Shown: positions 25,647-34,852, numbered from the stretch's first letter. The stretch: DNA of 48,950 nt from JAYSFC01 sp041913505 (GCA_041913505.1 JAYSFC010000008.1:1-48950), one strand, 5' to 3'. The notes: generated by a model from the letters alone, not told the origin. Program-made: numbers and translations.

Positions 25647-27374
25647 CTAGCGCGTGCGCCAGCGCTGCGTGGTGCGCGCCTGCGCCCGGTCGGCCAGGCC
25701 GATGAGCAGCCGGCCCGCCGCTGCCGTGGCGAAGATCAGCGTGGCCATGGCCGCGGCCGGGGCGATGTCGCCCGCGTCGTCCATGGCGAGCATCGCGATC
25801 GAGGCGAGCGTGGTCTCGGGCGAGTAGATGAACACCACGGCCGACACGGTGGTCATCGCGTTCACGAAGAAGTAGCCCGCCACCTGCATGAGCGTGGGCA
25901 GGCACACGGGCAGGTGCACGCGCCAGAGCATGCTCCAGAACGGAATGCCCAGTGCCTGTGCGGCGCGCTCGTACTCGGCGTCGAGCTGTTGCAGCGCCGC
26001 GAGCTGCGTGATGTGCGCCACCGAGAAGAAGTGCGCCACCGTGCAGGCCACGAGCAGCGCCATGCCGCCGTACAGGCCGTGCAGCGGGTTCCAGGCCGCG
26101 TTGAAGAACAGGATGTAGCCCAGGCCCAGCGCCATGCCTGGCACGGCCATGGGCAGGGTGGCGATGGCGTTGAGCCCCAGCCGTGCCCGCGCGAAGCGCG
26201 TGGGCTTGGCCACGAGGTAGGCCGTCACGAAGCTCAGCAGCGCGCCCGCTACGGCCGTGCCCAGCGCTAGGCGCAGCGAGTTGCCGTAGCTGGCCCAGCC
26301 GCCGCCGTCCATGAGATCGAAGCGGTAGTTCTTGAGCGACAGCGTGAGGTTGTATGGCCAGAAGCTCACGAGCGAAGCGAAGATGGCTGTGCCCATGACC
26401 CCGAGCAGCACGAGCGCGACCACGCCGCAGTACAGCAGCAGCGCGCGGTCGAGCGGCGCGTGTGGCTGGGGCACGTGGGGCACGGCGCGCACGCCCAGGG
26501 TGGCCGACTGGCGTGCGCGCAGGTGCTGTTCGGCCCAGAAGGCGAGCCCCGCGGGCACGAGCAGCAGCATGGCCACCACGGCGCCCATGGGCAGGTTCTG
26601 CTGGCCGATCACCTGTTTGTAGATGTCGGTGGCGAGCATCTGCGTGTTGCCGCCGATGACCTTGGGCACGCCGAAGTCGGTAATGACGAGCACGAACACC
26701 ACCACCCACGAGATCATGAGCCCGTAGCCGCTGGCGGGCAGCGTGACCTGGCGGAAGATGCGCCAGCGCCCCGCGCCCAGCGTGGTGGCGGCCTCGTGCA
26801 GGCGGCCGTCGCTCGCGGCCAGCGTGGTGCACAGGATGAGCAGTGCGTGCGGGAATGTCCACAGCACCGAGCCCAACACAATGCCGATGGGCCCGTAGGC
26901 CGAGGCCCCCAGCAGCCAGCCCTTGAGCAGCCCCTGGCTGCCGAACAGGTAGATGAGGCTGATCGCCATGAGCAGCGAGGGCGCGAGCAGCGGGATGAGC
27001 GCCACGGCGCGGAAGAAGCGCGCGAGCGGCATGCAGCTTTGCGTGACCGCGTAGGCATAGATGTAGGCCAGTGCCACGCACAGCGTGGCCGACAGGGCCG
27101 AGAGCCACAGGCTGTTGGCGAGCGATGTGCCCACATGGGGAGTGCGCGCGTAGGCGATGAACTGCGCAAGTCCAACGAACTCGCCGCTCGCATTCCAGAA
27201 GCTCTTGGCCAGCAGCGCCGCGACGGGCGCGAGCACCGCAAGCACCAGGGCCGCAAGGGCCGCCGCGAGCAGCAGCGCGAGCAGCGGCCGCTCTAGCCGG
27301 GCGGGCAGGGGCGGCGTTTCGCGCAGTGCGCCATGGGAACTTTGCGGGGGCAGGGGGATAGCGGTCGTGTTCAT
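25647..27374 (-). CDS. ABC transporter permease, fused double unit, 2-aminoethylphosphonate type
   Basis: The 575-residue product holds two six-helix permease halves in one chain, as in the PhnU2 (TIGR03262) group. First half: hydrophobic run from residue 28, then ALAYIYAYAVTQSCMPLARF and the EAA-like loop EAATTLGAGRWRIFRQVTLP. Second half: coupling loop EYERAAQALGIPFWSMLWRV, then VHLPVCLPTLMQVAGYFFVN. The start overlaps the ATPase stop by ATGA. The substrate is assigned from the whole operon; iron(III)-type transporters have a similar fused layout and remain a weaker alternative. Confidence 0.85.
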   Translation of the reverse strand: MNTTAIPLPPQSSHGALRETPPLPARLERPLLALLLAAALAALVLAVLAPVAALLAKSFWNASGEFVGLAQFIAYARTPHVGTSLANSLWLSALSATLCVALAYIYAYAVTQSCMPLARFFRAVALIPLLAPSLLMAISLIYLFGSQGLLKGWLLGASAYGPIGIVLGSVLWTFPHALLILCTTLAASDGRLHEAATTLGAGRWRIFRQVTLPASGYGLMISWVVVFVLVITDFGVPKVIGGNTQMLATDIYKQVIGQQNLPMGAVVAMLLLVPAGLAFWAEQHLRARQSATLGVRAVPHVPQPHAPLDRALLLYCGVVALVLLGVMGTAIFASLVSFWPYNLTLSLKNYRFDLMDGGGWASYGNSLRLALGTAVAGALLSFVTAYLVAKPTRFARARLGLNAIATLPMAVPGMALGLGYILFFNAAWNPLHGLYGGMALLVACTVAHFFSVAHITQLAALQQLDAEYERAAQALGIPFWSMLWRVHLPVCLPTLMQVAGYFFVNAMTTVSAVVFIYSPETTLASIAMLAMDDAGDIAPAAAMATLIFATAAAGRLLIGLADRAQARTTQRWRTR

Positions 27375-28456
27375 GCGGCCCACCGCATCGAGTCGGGCAG
27401 CGCGAGCGGCTGCAGCGCGGCGGCGGGCAGCTCGACGAACACCTCGCCGTGCAGCCAGTCGGGCAGGTGGGCGTCGTGACGCAACGGCCATTGCGCGTCG
27501 AGCGTGCACTGCAGCGTTTCGCTGTACAGCCGCACGAGTGCCACGGGACCGAGGAACACGGTTTCGACCACGCGTGCGCGCAGCAGGTTGGGCAACTCGG
27601 TGGGCAACGCGGGGTGCAGCACCACGCTTTCTGGGCGCACACCCACGAGCAGCGGGCTGCCCGCACGGTAGCCCGGCGTGGCGCAGCCGAGCCGCGCCGC
27701 GCCTACGCGCACTTGGCCATCGCCCTCGGCCACGGCGGGCAGCAGGTTCATGCGGCCCACGAAACCCGCCGCGAAGCGACTCGCGGGCTGGGCATAGAGC
27801 TGCTCGGGTGAGCCCTGCTGCTCGATGCGGCCCTGGTGCATAAGCACCACGCGGTCGGCCATCGAGAGGGCCTCCTCCTGGTCGTGCGTGACCATGATCG
27901 AGGTGATGCCGAGCTGGCGCTGCAGGCGGCGCATCTCGCCGCGCAGCTCGGCGCGCACCTGCGCGTCGAGGGCGGACAGCGGCTCGTCGAGCAGCAGCAG
28001 TTCGGGCCGGGGGGCGAGGGCACGCGCCAGCGCGATGCGCTGCTGCTGGCCGCCCGAGAGCTGCGCGGGGTAGCGGCCAGCCTGCTCGGTCAGACCCACC
28101 AGCGAGAGCATCTCGGCCACGCGCTCGCGCACCTGGCCTTCGCGTTGATGGCGCTGGCCGTGCAGGCCGAAGGCCACGTTCTGCGCCGCCGTGAGGTTGG
28201 GGAACAGCGCATAGCTCTGGAACACCACGCCGAAGCCGCGCCCGGCGGCGGGGGTGTGCGTGATGTCGCGCCCATGCAGCAGCACGCGCCCCTCGTCGGG
28301 CGACTCGATGCCGCAGACGATGCGCAGCAGCGTGGTCTTGCCGCAGCCCGAGGGGCCCAGCAGGCTCACGAACTCGCCGGGCTCCACGTCGAGATCGATG
28401 CCGCGCAGTACCGCGTTGCCACGGAACTGCTTGGCGACGCTCTGGATCGAGAGCAT
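27371..28456 (-). CDS. ABC transporter ATP-binding protein, 2-aminoethylphosphonate type
   Basis: The 361-residue product has Walker A LLGPSGCGKTT, the Q-loop VVFQSYALFPNLT, the signature LSGGQQQRIALARAL, Walker B LLLLDEPLSALDAQVR and the H-loop VTHDQEEALSMADR. A C-terminal TOBE domain follows (about 240-361). The sequence style is that of the PhnT2 (TIGR03265) group. Start at MLSIQSVAK (28456), 2 bases after the receptor stop. Energises the double permease encoded next. Confidence 0.87.
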   Translation of the reverse strand: MLSIQSVAKQFRGNAVLRGIDLDVEPGEFVSLLGPSGCGKTTLLRIVCGIESPDEGRVLLHGRDITHTPAAGRGFGVVFQSYALFPNLTAAQNVAFGLHGQRHQREGQVRERVAEMLSLVGLTEQAGRYPAQLSGGQQQRIALARALAPRPELLLLDEPLSALDAQVRAELRGEMRRLQRQLGITSIMVTHDQEEALSMADRVVLMHQGRIEQQGSPEQLYAQPASRFAAGFVGRMNLLPAVAEGDGQVRVGAARLGCATPGYRAGSPLLVGVRPESVVLHPALPTELPNLLRARVVETVFLGPVALVRLYSETLQCTLDAQWPLRHDAHLPDWLHGEVFVELPAAALQPLALPDSMRWAA

Positions 28457-28458
28457 GC

Positions 28459-29493
28459 TCACTTCTTTTCGGCCTTGGCTTCGTAGCGGCGGCTCCACTC
28501 GGCGAGGATACGGTCGCGGTTGGCGGCGGCCCAGTTGAAATCGTTTTTGGCCAGCAGCGACTCGAGGTTGGCGGGCACGTGCTCAAGCTTTTCCTGCGCA
28601 TCGGGCAGGGCCAGCACGGCGAAGTTGGCGGCGTAGAGCTGGTTGGCCTGGCGCGTGACGGCCCAGTCGGCCAGAGCCTTGGCAGCCTCCTGCTTCTTGG
28701 TGGTCTTCATTACGGCCGTGGCCTCCACGTCCCAGCCCAGGCCTTCCTTGGGGAACACGATGTCGATGGGCGCGCCTTCCTTCTTGGTCTTGGCGGCGCG
28801 GTACTCGAAGCTCAGGCCCACGGGGAATTCGCCTGCGCCGGCCTGGCGGCAGGGCTTGGAGCCGCTGTGCGTATACACGCCGATGTTCTGGTGCAGCGCG
28901 TCCATGAAGGCCCAGCCCTTTTGTTCGCCCATCATCTGCAGCCAGGCCGATACCATGAGGAAGCCCGTGCCGCTCGATGCGGGGTGGGGCATGGTGATCG
29001 TGCCCTTGTACACGGGCTGCGTCAGGTCGGCCCAGCTCGCGGGCGTGGGCAGCTTGCGCTTGGCGGCTTCCACGGTGTTGAAGCACAGGGCGGAGGACCA
29101 CAGGTCCATGCCCACCCACGTGGGTTCGGCGCGCGCGTCGCGCATGGTGGCGCGCACCTGCGCGAGGCCCTTGGGGGCGTAGGGCTGCAGCATGCCCTCC
29201 TTGTCGAGCAGCATCAGCGAGGTGGCGGCCAGGCCCCAGATGGCGTCGGCCTGGGGGTTGCCCTTCTCGGCGAGCAGGCGGGCCGTGATGATGCCCGTGC
29301 TGTCGCGCACGAACTTCAGCTCGATCTCGGGGTGGTCCTTCTCGAACGCGGTCTTGTAGGCCTTGATCTGGTCGGCCTCGAGCGCGCTGTACACCAGCAA
29401 TTCGGTCTTGGCGGCATGGGCGAGGGTGGAGGCGGCCAGCACGGTGGCGGCGATGGCGAAGCGGCGGCTCCAGAGGGTGAGGGGGTTGCGCAT
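28459..29493 (-). CDS. ABC transporter periplasmic receptor, 2-aminoethylphosphonate type
   Basis: The 344-residue product has a signal peptide (ending L-A-H-A-A, about 28) and a class II binding-protein fold: ELLVYSALEADQIKAYKTAF, FVRDSTGIITARLLAEKGNP, and ADAIWGLAATSLMLLDKEGM. The HPASSGTGFLMVSAWLQMMG and SGSKPCRQAGAGEFPVG segments follow; the latter pattern is shared by iron(III)/spermidine/phosphonate receptors. Phosphonate specificity is inferred from the companion genes. First gene of the operon and divergent from a LysR gene. A frame extension to 29769 was not used because the signal peptide starts at 29493. Confidence 0.83.
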   Translation of the reverse strand: MRNPLTLWSRRFAIAATVLAASTLAHAAKTELLVYSALEADQIKAYKTAFEKDHPEIELKFVRDSTGIITARLLAEKGNPQADAIWGLAATSLMLLDKEGMLQPYAPKGLAQVRATMRDARAEPTWVGMDLWSSALCFNTVEAAKRKLPTPASWADLTQPVYKGTITMPHPASSGTGFLMVSAWLQMMGEQKGWAFMDALHQNIGVYTHSGSKPCRQAGAGEFPVGLSFEYRAAKTKKEGAPIDIVFPKEGLGWDVEATAVMKTTKKQEAAKALADWAVTRQANQLYAANFAVLALPDAQEKLEHVPANLESLLAKNDFNWAAANRDRILAEWSRRYEAKAEKK

Positions 29494-29556
29494 GGCGGTT
29501 TCGATTCCGTGGTTGGCTGTGGTGAGCGCCACTGTAGGAAGCGCAAGTGAAACGTC

Positions 29557-29567
29557 TGTGTCACACA
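29557..29567. promoter_or_regulatory. Candidate operator between the phosphonate-type operon and its LysR gene
   Basis: TGTGTCACACA is a perfect 11-base palindrome in the divergent gap, 64 bases before the receptor start. LysR regulators bind dyads of this size. Assignment is by position only. Confidence 0.35.
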
Positions 29568-29668
29568 ACGGAAGTTTGCCGAAGCCGGTATTGGCGGATT
29601 TGGGTGGCACCCTGTGGTGAAATGCCGGCGCAACGCCGTCCCTTCGCCCAGGTCCGCCGTGGAGGCCC

Positions 29669-30532
29669 ATGTTCGTCACGCAACTGAAATCTTTCTTCCT
29701 CGTGGCCCGGCTGGGCAGTATCACGCTCGCTGCCAAGCAACTGGGCCTGAGCCAGCCCACGGTGACCACGCAGATCCGCGCGCTGGAGGAACACTACGGC
29801 GTGGAGCTGTTCCGCCGCCAGGGCGGGCGCTTGGCGATCGCCGACGAGGGCGTGCGCCTGCTGCCCATGGTGGAGAGGCTGCTGCAGCAGGAGAGCAGCG
29901 TGGAGTTCGCCCTGCGCAACGCGGGCGACGTGAACCAGGGCCAACTGCGCATCGGCGCCACGGCGCCGTACTACATCCTTGACATCGTCAAGCGCTACCA
30001 GGTGCGCTACCCGCGTGTGGACGTGGTGATCGGTACGGGCAATTCGCGCCAGACGGGTGACGCGCTGCTCGAATTTCGCGTGGACCTGGCCACCTCGTCG
30101 CACCTGGAGGGCGACGCGCGCCTGCTGCGCGTGGAGCTGGGTACGGACCCGCTCGCGCTCGTGGTGCACCGGACCCACCCGCTGGCCGGGCGCCGGGCCG
30201 TGCGTGTGGCCGAGCTGGCGGGCTGCAGCCTGATTCTGCGCGAGCGCGGTTCCATGACACGCCAGCTCACCGAAGAGATGCTCGCGCAGGCCGGCGTAGC
30301 GCCGCGCCAGGTGCTGGAGATTGCGAGCCGGGAGGCTGTGCGCGAGGCCGTGATCCGTGCCATGGGTGTGAGCGTGTTCGCGCGGCACGAGGCCTCGGCC
30401 CACCCGGAGCTGGTGGTCCTGCCTTTCGAGGAGGAAGTGCCGGTGCTGGCGGAGTACCTGTATTGCCTGCGGGAGCGGCGGGAAGCGCGGTTGATTGCAG
30501 CATTTCTGGCGGAGTGCGGGCACGCTTCCTAG
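29669..30532 (+). CDS. LysR-family regulator, probable controller of the phosphonate-type operon
   Basis: The 287-residue product has the winged helix FFLVARLGSITLAAKQLGLS followed by QPTVTTQIRALEEHYGVELF, then an effector domain beginning GQLRIGATAPYYILDIVKRY. It resembles the LysR group found with aminoethylphosphonate operons (TIGR03339 as I recall it), and it diverges from such an operon here. Its stop lies 18 bases from the stop of the convergent VOC gene. Confidence 0.85.
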   Translation: MFVTQLKSFFLVARLGSITLAAKQLGLSQPTVTTQIRALEEHYGVELFRRQGGRLAIADEGVRLLPMVERLLQQESSVEFALRNAGDVNQGQLRIGATAPYYILDIVKRYQVRYPRVDVVIGTGNSRQTGDALLEFRVDLATSSHLEGDARLLRVELGTDPLALVVHRTHPLAGRRAVRVAELAGCSLILRERGSMTRQLTEEMLAQAGVAPRQVLEIASREAVREAVIRAMGVSVFARHEASAHPELVVLPFEEEVPVLAEYLYCLRERREARLIAAFLAECGHAS

Positions 30533-30550
30533 CCAGCGCCCAGCAAGGAT

Positions 30551-31333
30551 TTAAGACCCAGTCAGCCGCAGCGGCTCTCGCCCTGCACCGCAGGCAATAT
30601 CGACGCTGACGGGCCCTTCCCCTCGCGCCGCGAGCCGCGCATGCAGCGCGCGCCCAGGCCCGGGCAGGTCTGCAGGCTCCCGCGCGGCAGGCGACTGCAG
30701 CGTGAGCGTGGCGCCCTGCAGGGCCACGGTGGCCGTCTCCAGGCCTGTGAGCGGGTCGGCCTGCGGCTCGCCGATGTGCGCACCCGGCCCCAGCAGTGCA
30801 CGGTAGCGCGCCAGGCTCCGGCGCAGGTCGTGCACCGCCACGGCGAGCGATGGCACGCCCGCAGCGCCGTTGGGGTGGGTGCGATCGGCCTGGCTGTCGG
30901 GCACGCGCAGGCGGCGGGGCGTGATGTCGCCGCAGAGGAAGGGCAGGTCGGGCGTGGCGTGGCGCGCGGTGCTCCAGCGCAGCTGTGCGCCGTCCGGTCG
31001 CACGCGCCCGCCGTCTACCGGGCCATGCAGGGTGTGCAGGCCGCGCGCCTGCGCTGCGGCCAGCGCCTGTGCGGTATCGGCGGGCAGCAGGGCGAAGTCC
31101 ACCAGGCCCTCGCCGTGCTCTTGCAGCGTGCGCCACCAGCGCTCCTGCGGTGCGGGGCCGCGCCAGGCGATCAGTTCCAGGTAGGCGCCGTCGGCGAATA
31201 CTACGAGCGCGTTGTGCGAGGTGCGGCCTGGGTGCTCGCCGCCCGCGAGCACGTGAAAGCCCAGGGCTTCGTAGCGGGCCCGCGCCTGCGCAAGGTCGGG
31301 AACGGCGATGACGATGTGGTCCAGCGGCAGCAT
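30551..31333 (-). CDS. VOC-superfamily (glyoxalase-like) protein
   Basis: The 260-residue product begins with LDHIVIAVPDLAQARARYEA and has GGEHPGRTSHNALVVFADGAYLELIAW-type strands, the beta-alpha-beta-beta-beta units of the vicinal-oxygen-chelate fold. A second unit starts near VPSLAVAVHDLRRSLARYRA. This matches the Glyoxalase_3-like group, whose reactions are mostly unknown. Third gene of a ThDP enzyme / Bug / VOC operon, 7 bases after the Bug gene. Confidence 0.82.
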   Translation of the reverse strand: MLPLDHIVIAVPDLAQARARYEALGFHVLAGGEHPGRTSHNALVVFADGAYLELIAWRGPAPQERWWRTLQEHGEGLVDFALLPADTAQALAAAQARGLHTLHGPVDGGRVRPDGAQLRWSTARHATPDLPFLCGDITPRRLRVPDSQADRTHPNGAAGVPSLAVAVHDLRRSLARYRALLGPGAHIGEPQADPLTGLETATVALQGATLTLQSPAAREPADLPGPGRALHARLAARGEGPVSVDIACGAGREPLRLTGS

Positions 31334-31340
31334 GGGGCGT

Positions 31341-32309
31341 CTATTCCTCCAGGCTCAGCTTGTTTTCGCGTACGAAACGGCCCCAGCGCTCATACTCCTC
31401 TCGCACGTGGCGGTCGAGGGCGGGGCCGTCGGTGGCCATGACCTCGAAGCCGGCTTGCGTGAGCTTGGATTTCACGTCCGCGCTGTTCAGCGTGGCCTGG
31501 AAGTCCTCGGTGAGTTTGCGCACGGTGGCTGTGGGCGTGGCGGCGGGCGCGAAGATGCCGATCCACGAGTAAGCCTCGAAGCCCGGAAAGCCGCATTCGG
31601 CCACGGTAGGTACGTCGGGCAGCTCGGGCAGGCGCCTGGCGCCCGTGACGGCCAGGGGTTTGATGCGGCCCGCCGCGATCTGCCCGCGCAGCGCCGCGTA
31701 GCTCAGCAGCGTGAGGCTGGCCACGTCGCCCACCACCGCCTGCACAGCCGGGCCGCCGCCGCCGTAGGGCACGTGCAGCACGTAGGTGCCGGAGCGGCGC
31801 TTGATGTCCTCCATGACCAGGTGGTTCATCGAGCCCAGGCCCGTGGAGGCGTAGCTGTACCTGGCGGGCGCCTTGCGCGCCGCGGCCAGGAATTCCTTGA
31901 GGTCCTTGCCCGGCACCGAGGCAGCGGCGCCGATCACGAGCGGAAAGCGCAGCGCCAGCGTGACGCCCGCGAAGTCCTTGAAGGTGTCGTAGGGCAGTCG
32001 GGGCTTGGCGATGGGGTTGATGGCGTGGGTGTCGAAGCTCACGAGCAGGGTGCCGCCGTCGGGCGCCGACTTGGCCACGTACTGCGTGGCGATCTGGCTG
32101 GCCGCGCCGGGGCGGTTCTCCACGATCACGGGCTTGCCGACGCGCTCGCCCAGGCGCGGCTGCATGATGCGCGAGGCGATGTCGGTGCTGCCGCCGGGCG
32201 GGAAGGTCACCACGAGCTTGAGGTTGGCCTCCTCGGCCCGCGCGAGTTCGGTCAGGCCCAGGGCCGCGAGGGCGGCGGCGGAAAGCAGTTGTCGTCGTGC
32301 GAGGGTCAT
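31341..32309 (-). CDS. Bug-family periplasmic solute receptor
   Basis: The 322-residue product has a signal peptide with twin arginine-like start (MTLARRQLLSAAALAALGL) and the Bug signatures KLVVTFPPGGSTDIASRIMQ, VENRPGAASQIATQYVAK and LPYDTFKDFAGVTLAL. The transported ligand is unknown. It sits between a ThDP enzyme and a VOC protein, so it probably supplies or senses the substrate of that operon. No TctA/TctB partner is nearby. Confidence 0.9.
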   Translation of the reverse strand: MTLARRQLLSAAALAALGLTELARAEEANLKLVVTFPPGGSTDIASRIMQPRLGERVGKPVIVENRPGAASQIATQYVAKSAPDGGTLLVSFDTHAINPIAKPRLPYDTFKDFAGVTLALRFPLVIGAAASVPGKDLKEFLAAARKAPARYSYASTGLGSMNHLVMEDIKRRSGTYVLHVPYGGGGPAVQAVVGDVASLTLLSYAALRGQIAAGRIKPLAVTGARRLPELPDVPTVAECGFPGFEAYSWIGIFAPAATPTATVRKLTEDFQATLNSADVKSKLTQAGFEVMATDGPALDRHVREEYERWGRFVRENKLSLEE

Positions 32310-32330
32310 TCCAGTCTCCTTCTTGGTTGT

Positions 32331-34031
32331 TCAACCCATCCATTGGCTCACGGGAACAGCAGTGTCCTGGAGCTCCTGCGAGATCACATCCACCAGCGCC
32401 GGACCGTCGTGCGCGAGCGCTGCCTTGAGCGCGCCTTCGAGGTCGGCCGGGTTCTCTACGCGCCAGGCCTTCACGCCGAAGGCCTCGGCCACGCGGGCGT
32501 GGTCGGTGCGGTTGAAGTCCACCGAGAAGTAGCGCTCGCCGTAGCCCGTCTTCTGGCTGGCCTTGATCCAGCCGTACACGGAGTTGGAAAACACGATCAT
32601 CTTGAGCGGCACGCCGCGGCGCACCACGGTCTCCAGCTCACCGCAGGTGAAGCCGAAACTACCGTCTCCCATCACCGAGACCACCACCGAGTTCGGCTGG
32701 CCGATGGCCGCGCCAAAACCGGCCGACAGCGAGAAGCCCAGCGCACCGTGCGCGCGGTTAGTGATGAAGTGGCGTCCGGCTTGCGGCGCGTTGAAGTAGG
32801 CCGAGAAGTAGGGGCAGGGCGTGCCGGGGTCGGCCACAACGATGGCCTTTTGCGGCAGCAGGCGGTTGAGCAGATCCACCACCCGCTCGGGGCGAATGGG
32901 GCGCGCGAGGCTTGCGGCCAGCGGGGCGAAGAAGGCCTGCTTTTCAGCGCGTGCGCGCGCCGCCAGGGCCGCGCCATCGGCCGTGCCGGAGGGGCGGCTG
33001 GCGATGCGCGCCTGCACGGCAGTGTGCAGCGCGGCCAGGCCCAGCTTGGCGTCGCCCACCAGGGCCACGTCGGTGCGGTAGTTGGTGGCGATGGTCATGG
33101 CGTCCACGTCGAGGTGCAGGATGGGCACCTTGCGCGAGGGCATCTGCCAGTGCTCGGTGGTGGTGGAGCCCGCGCGCGCGCCAATGAACAGCACCAGGTC
33201 GGCCTGGGCCACCACAGCGCGCGTGGCCTCGACGCCGCCGTTGGTGCCCACTACGCCCGCGTTGAGCGGGTGGGAGTCGGCCAGGCACCCCTGGCCGCTC
33301 ACCGTGGTGCACACGGGGGCGTTGAGCAGGGTGGCGAGCGCGTCCAGCTCGGCCGTGGCGCCCGCGATGACCACGCCGCCGCCGCAGATGAGCACGGGCG
33401 CGCGCGCGGCCACGAGGCGCTCGGCCGCGTCATCCACGGCGGCCGGGTCGGGCGCGCTGCGGTAGGCCGGAAACTGGCCGTGGCCGGGCTGGGCCCACAC
33501 GTCGGCCTCGTCGAGCGCGTGCTTCTGCACATCGTAGGGCAGGCAGATGTGGGCTGCGCCCGGGCGCCCCGTGGTCATGGCGCGGAAGGCGCTGCGCACG
33601 GCATGGGGAATCTGGTCCACGCGGTCGATGGTGGTGTTCCATTTGGTCAGCGGCTTGTACAGCGCCTGCTGGTCCAGCTCGGTGAGCGGGAATTTGCCGC
33701 GGGCGCCCACTGATACGTCGGAGGTGATGCCCAGCACCGCCACCGAGGATTCGTTTGCCTCCACCAGCCCCGGCAGCAGGTAGGTGGCGCCGCCGCCACT
33801 GGGCCCCTCGCAGACGCCCACGCGGCCGGTCACGCGGGCATAGGCGTCGGCCATGTAGCCGGCGCTGCGCTCGTCGCGCGTGAGGATGTGGTCCATGCCG
33901 TGGTCCAGCCGCGCCATGGCGTCGTAGAAGGGCAGGCTTGTGTCGCCGCACAGGCCGAAGATGTGCTTCACGCCGTTGAGCTGCAGCATGCGCACCATGG
34001 CATCGGCGCCGTTGAAGGCAGGTGGGGTCAT
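32331..34031 (-). CDS. Thiamine-diphosphate-dependent enzyme, acetolactate-synthase-like
   Basis: The 566-residue product has the three-domain ALS/POX layout. The N-terminal PYR domain (LNGVKHIFGLCGDTSLPFYD) has the activating glutamate in TRDERSAGYMADAYARV; the middle domain has LICGGGVVIAGATAELDALA. The PP domain binds Mg-ThDP through MGDGSFGFTCGELETVVRRG and then N in FSNSVYGW. Substrate unknown: catabolic 2-oxoacid decarboxylases and carboligases share this fold. It heads an operon with a Bug receptor and a VOC protein and diverges from a GntR gene. Start at MTPPAFNG (34031). Confidence 0.85.
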   Translation of the reverse strand: MTPPAFNGADAMVRMLQLNGVKHIFGLCGDTSLPFYDAMARLDHGMDHILTRDERSAGYMADAYARVTGRVGVCEGPSGGGATYLLPGLVEANESSVAVLGITSDVSVGARGKFPLTELDQQALYKPLTKWNTTIDRVDQIPHAVRSAFRAMTTGRPGAAHICLPYDVQKHALDEADVWAQPGHGQFPAYRSAPDPAAVDDAAERLVAARAPVLICGGGVVIAGATAELDALATLLNAPVCTTVSGQGCLADSHPLNAGVVGTNGGVEATRAVVAQADLVLFIGARAGSTTTEHWQMPSRKVPILHLDVDAMTIATNYRTDVALVGDAKLGLAALHTAVQARIASRPSGTADGAALAARARAEKQAFFAPLAASLARPIRPERVVDLLNRLLPQKAIVVADPGTPCPYFSAYFNAPQAGRHFITNRAHGALGFSLSAGFGAAIGQPNSVVVSVMGDGSFGFTCGELETVVRRGVPLKMIVFSNSVYGWIKASQKTGYGERYFSVDFNRTDHARVAEAFGVKAWRVENPADLEGALKAALAHDGPALVDVISQELQDTAVPVSQWMG

Positions 34032-34074
34032 TGTCGGTGGCTCCTGAAGGGTGTCTAGTTTTTGGATGCTTTTT

Positions 34075-34094
34075 AGTATACTTAATGAAATACT
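34075..34094. promoter_or_regulatory. Candidate GntR operator / divergent promoter
   Basis: AGTAT (34075-34079) and ATACT (34090-34094) form an inverted repeat with a 10-base spacer in an AT-rich gap, close to TATACTTAAT promoter-like sequence. FadR-type GntR proteins bind short dyads of this kind. The site lies between the ThDP enzyme and GntR genes. Confidence 0.35.
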
Positions 34095-34153
34095 GAGCTG
34101 CAATGCCGTGGAAGTCCGACACGGCACAATCGGCACACGGGTACTGCACTGCG

Positions 34154-34849
34154 ATGAATGCTTCCATCTCCAAGGTCCGCCGCGAACGCGGCTCGGGTGT
34201 CTTCCATGCCTTGCGCGACATGGCAATCTCGTACCAGTTCAAGCCGGGCGAGCGCATCAGTGAGATCGAGCTGGCCGAGCGGCTGGGCGTAAGCCGCACG
34301 CCCGTGCGCGAAGCGCTGGCGCGGCTGGTAACTGACGGATTTCTGGTGCCGTGCACGCGCGGCTTCATGCGCCGCCCGCTCGATATCCAGGAAACGCTGG
34401 ATCTGTACGAAGCACGCGTGGCCATCGAGCGCGAGTGCCTGCGTCTGGCGATCGAGCGCGCGGGTGATGACCGGATCGCCGAAGCGCGCGCCTACCTGGA
34501 CACCAGCCGCGAGGTGCCGCTGGGCACCCCCATCCCCGCGCTTGTGGAGTTGGACGAGGGCTTCCACCTGCGCATCGCCGCGATGGGCGGCAACGCGGAG
34601 CTGCAGCGCATGCTGGCGAACATCAACGAGCGCATCCGCTTCATCCGCTGGATCGACATGGAGAACGTGGGGCGCGACTCCACGCAGCAGGAGCACCGCG
34701 CCATCGTGGAGGCACTCGCGCGGCGCGATCAGGCCGAGGCGCAGCGGCTGCTGACCGAGCACATCGCGTTGCGGCGCGAGCAGATCGTGGAAGCCATCAA
34801 GCAGGGGCTGGCACGCATCTATCTGCCTGCGGAGGCGGGCGTCGCCTGA
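34154..34849 (+). CDS. GntR-family (FadR/FCD-type) transcriptional regulator
   Basis: The 231-residue product has an N-terminal winged helix (FKPGERISEIELAERLGVSR, then TPVREALARLV) and an all-helical FCD domain with metal-ligand-type residues in LDEGFHLRIAAMGGN and EHRAIVEALARRD. Start at MNASISKVRR (34154). It diverges from the ThDP/Bug/VOC operon, its likely target. Its stop is 3 bases from the stop of convergent argP. Confidence 0.88.
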   Translation: MNASISKVRRERGSGVFHALRDMAISYQFKPGERISEIELAERLGVSRTPVREALARLVTDGFLVPCTRGFMRRPLDIQETLDLYEARVAIERECLRLAIERAGDDRIAEARAYLDTSREVPLGTPIPALVELDEGFHLRIAAMGGNAELQRMLANINERIRFIRWIDMENVGRDSTQQEHRAIVEALARRDQAEAQRLLTEHIALRREQIVEAIKQGLARIYLPAEAGVA

Positions 34850-34852
34850 GGT

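Noticed and set aside
25647..28601. 984-codon frame on the minus strand joining permease and upstream sequence
   Set aside because: The permease starts at 27374 in a four-base overlap with the ATPase gene; the extra part is the wrong frame of the ATPase gene.
31308..33713. 801-codon plus-strand frame
   Set aside because: Antisense to the Bug receptor and the ThDP enzyme, which both carry clear family motifs.
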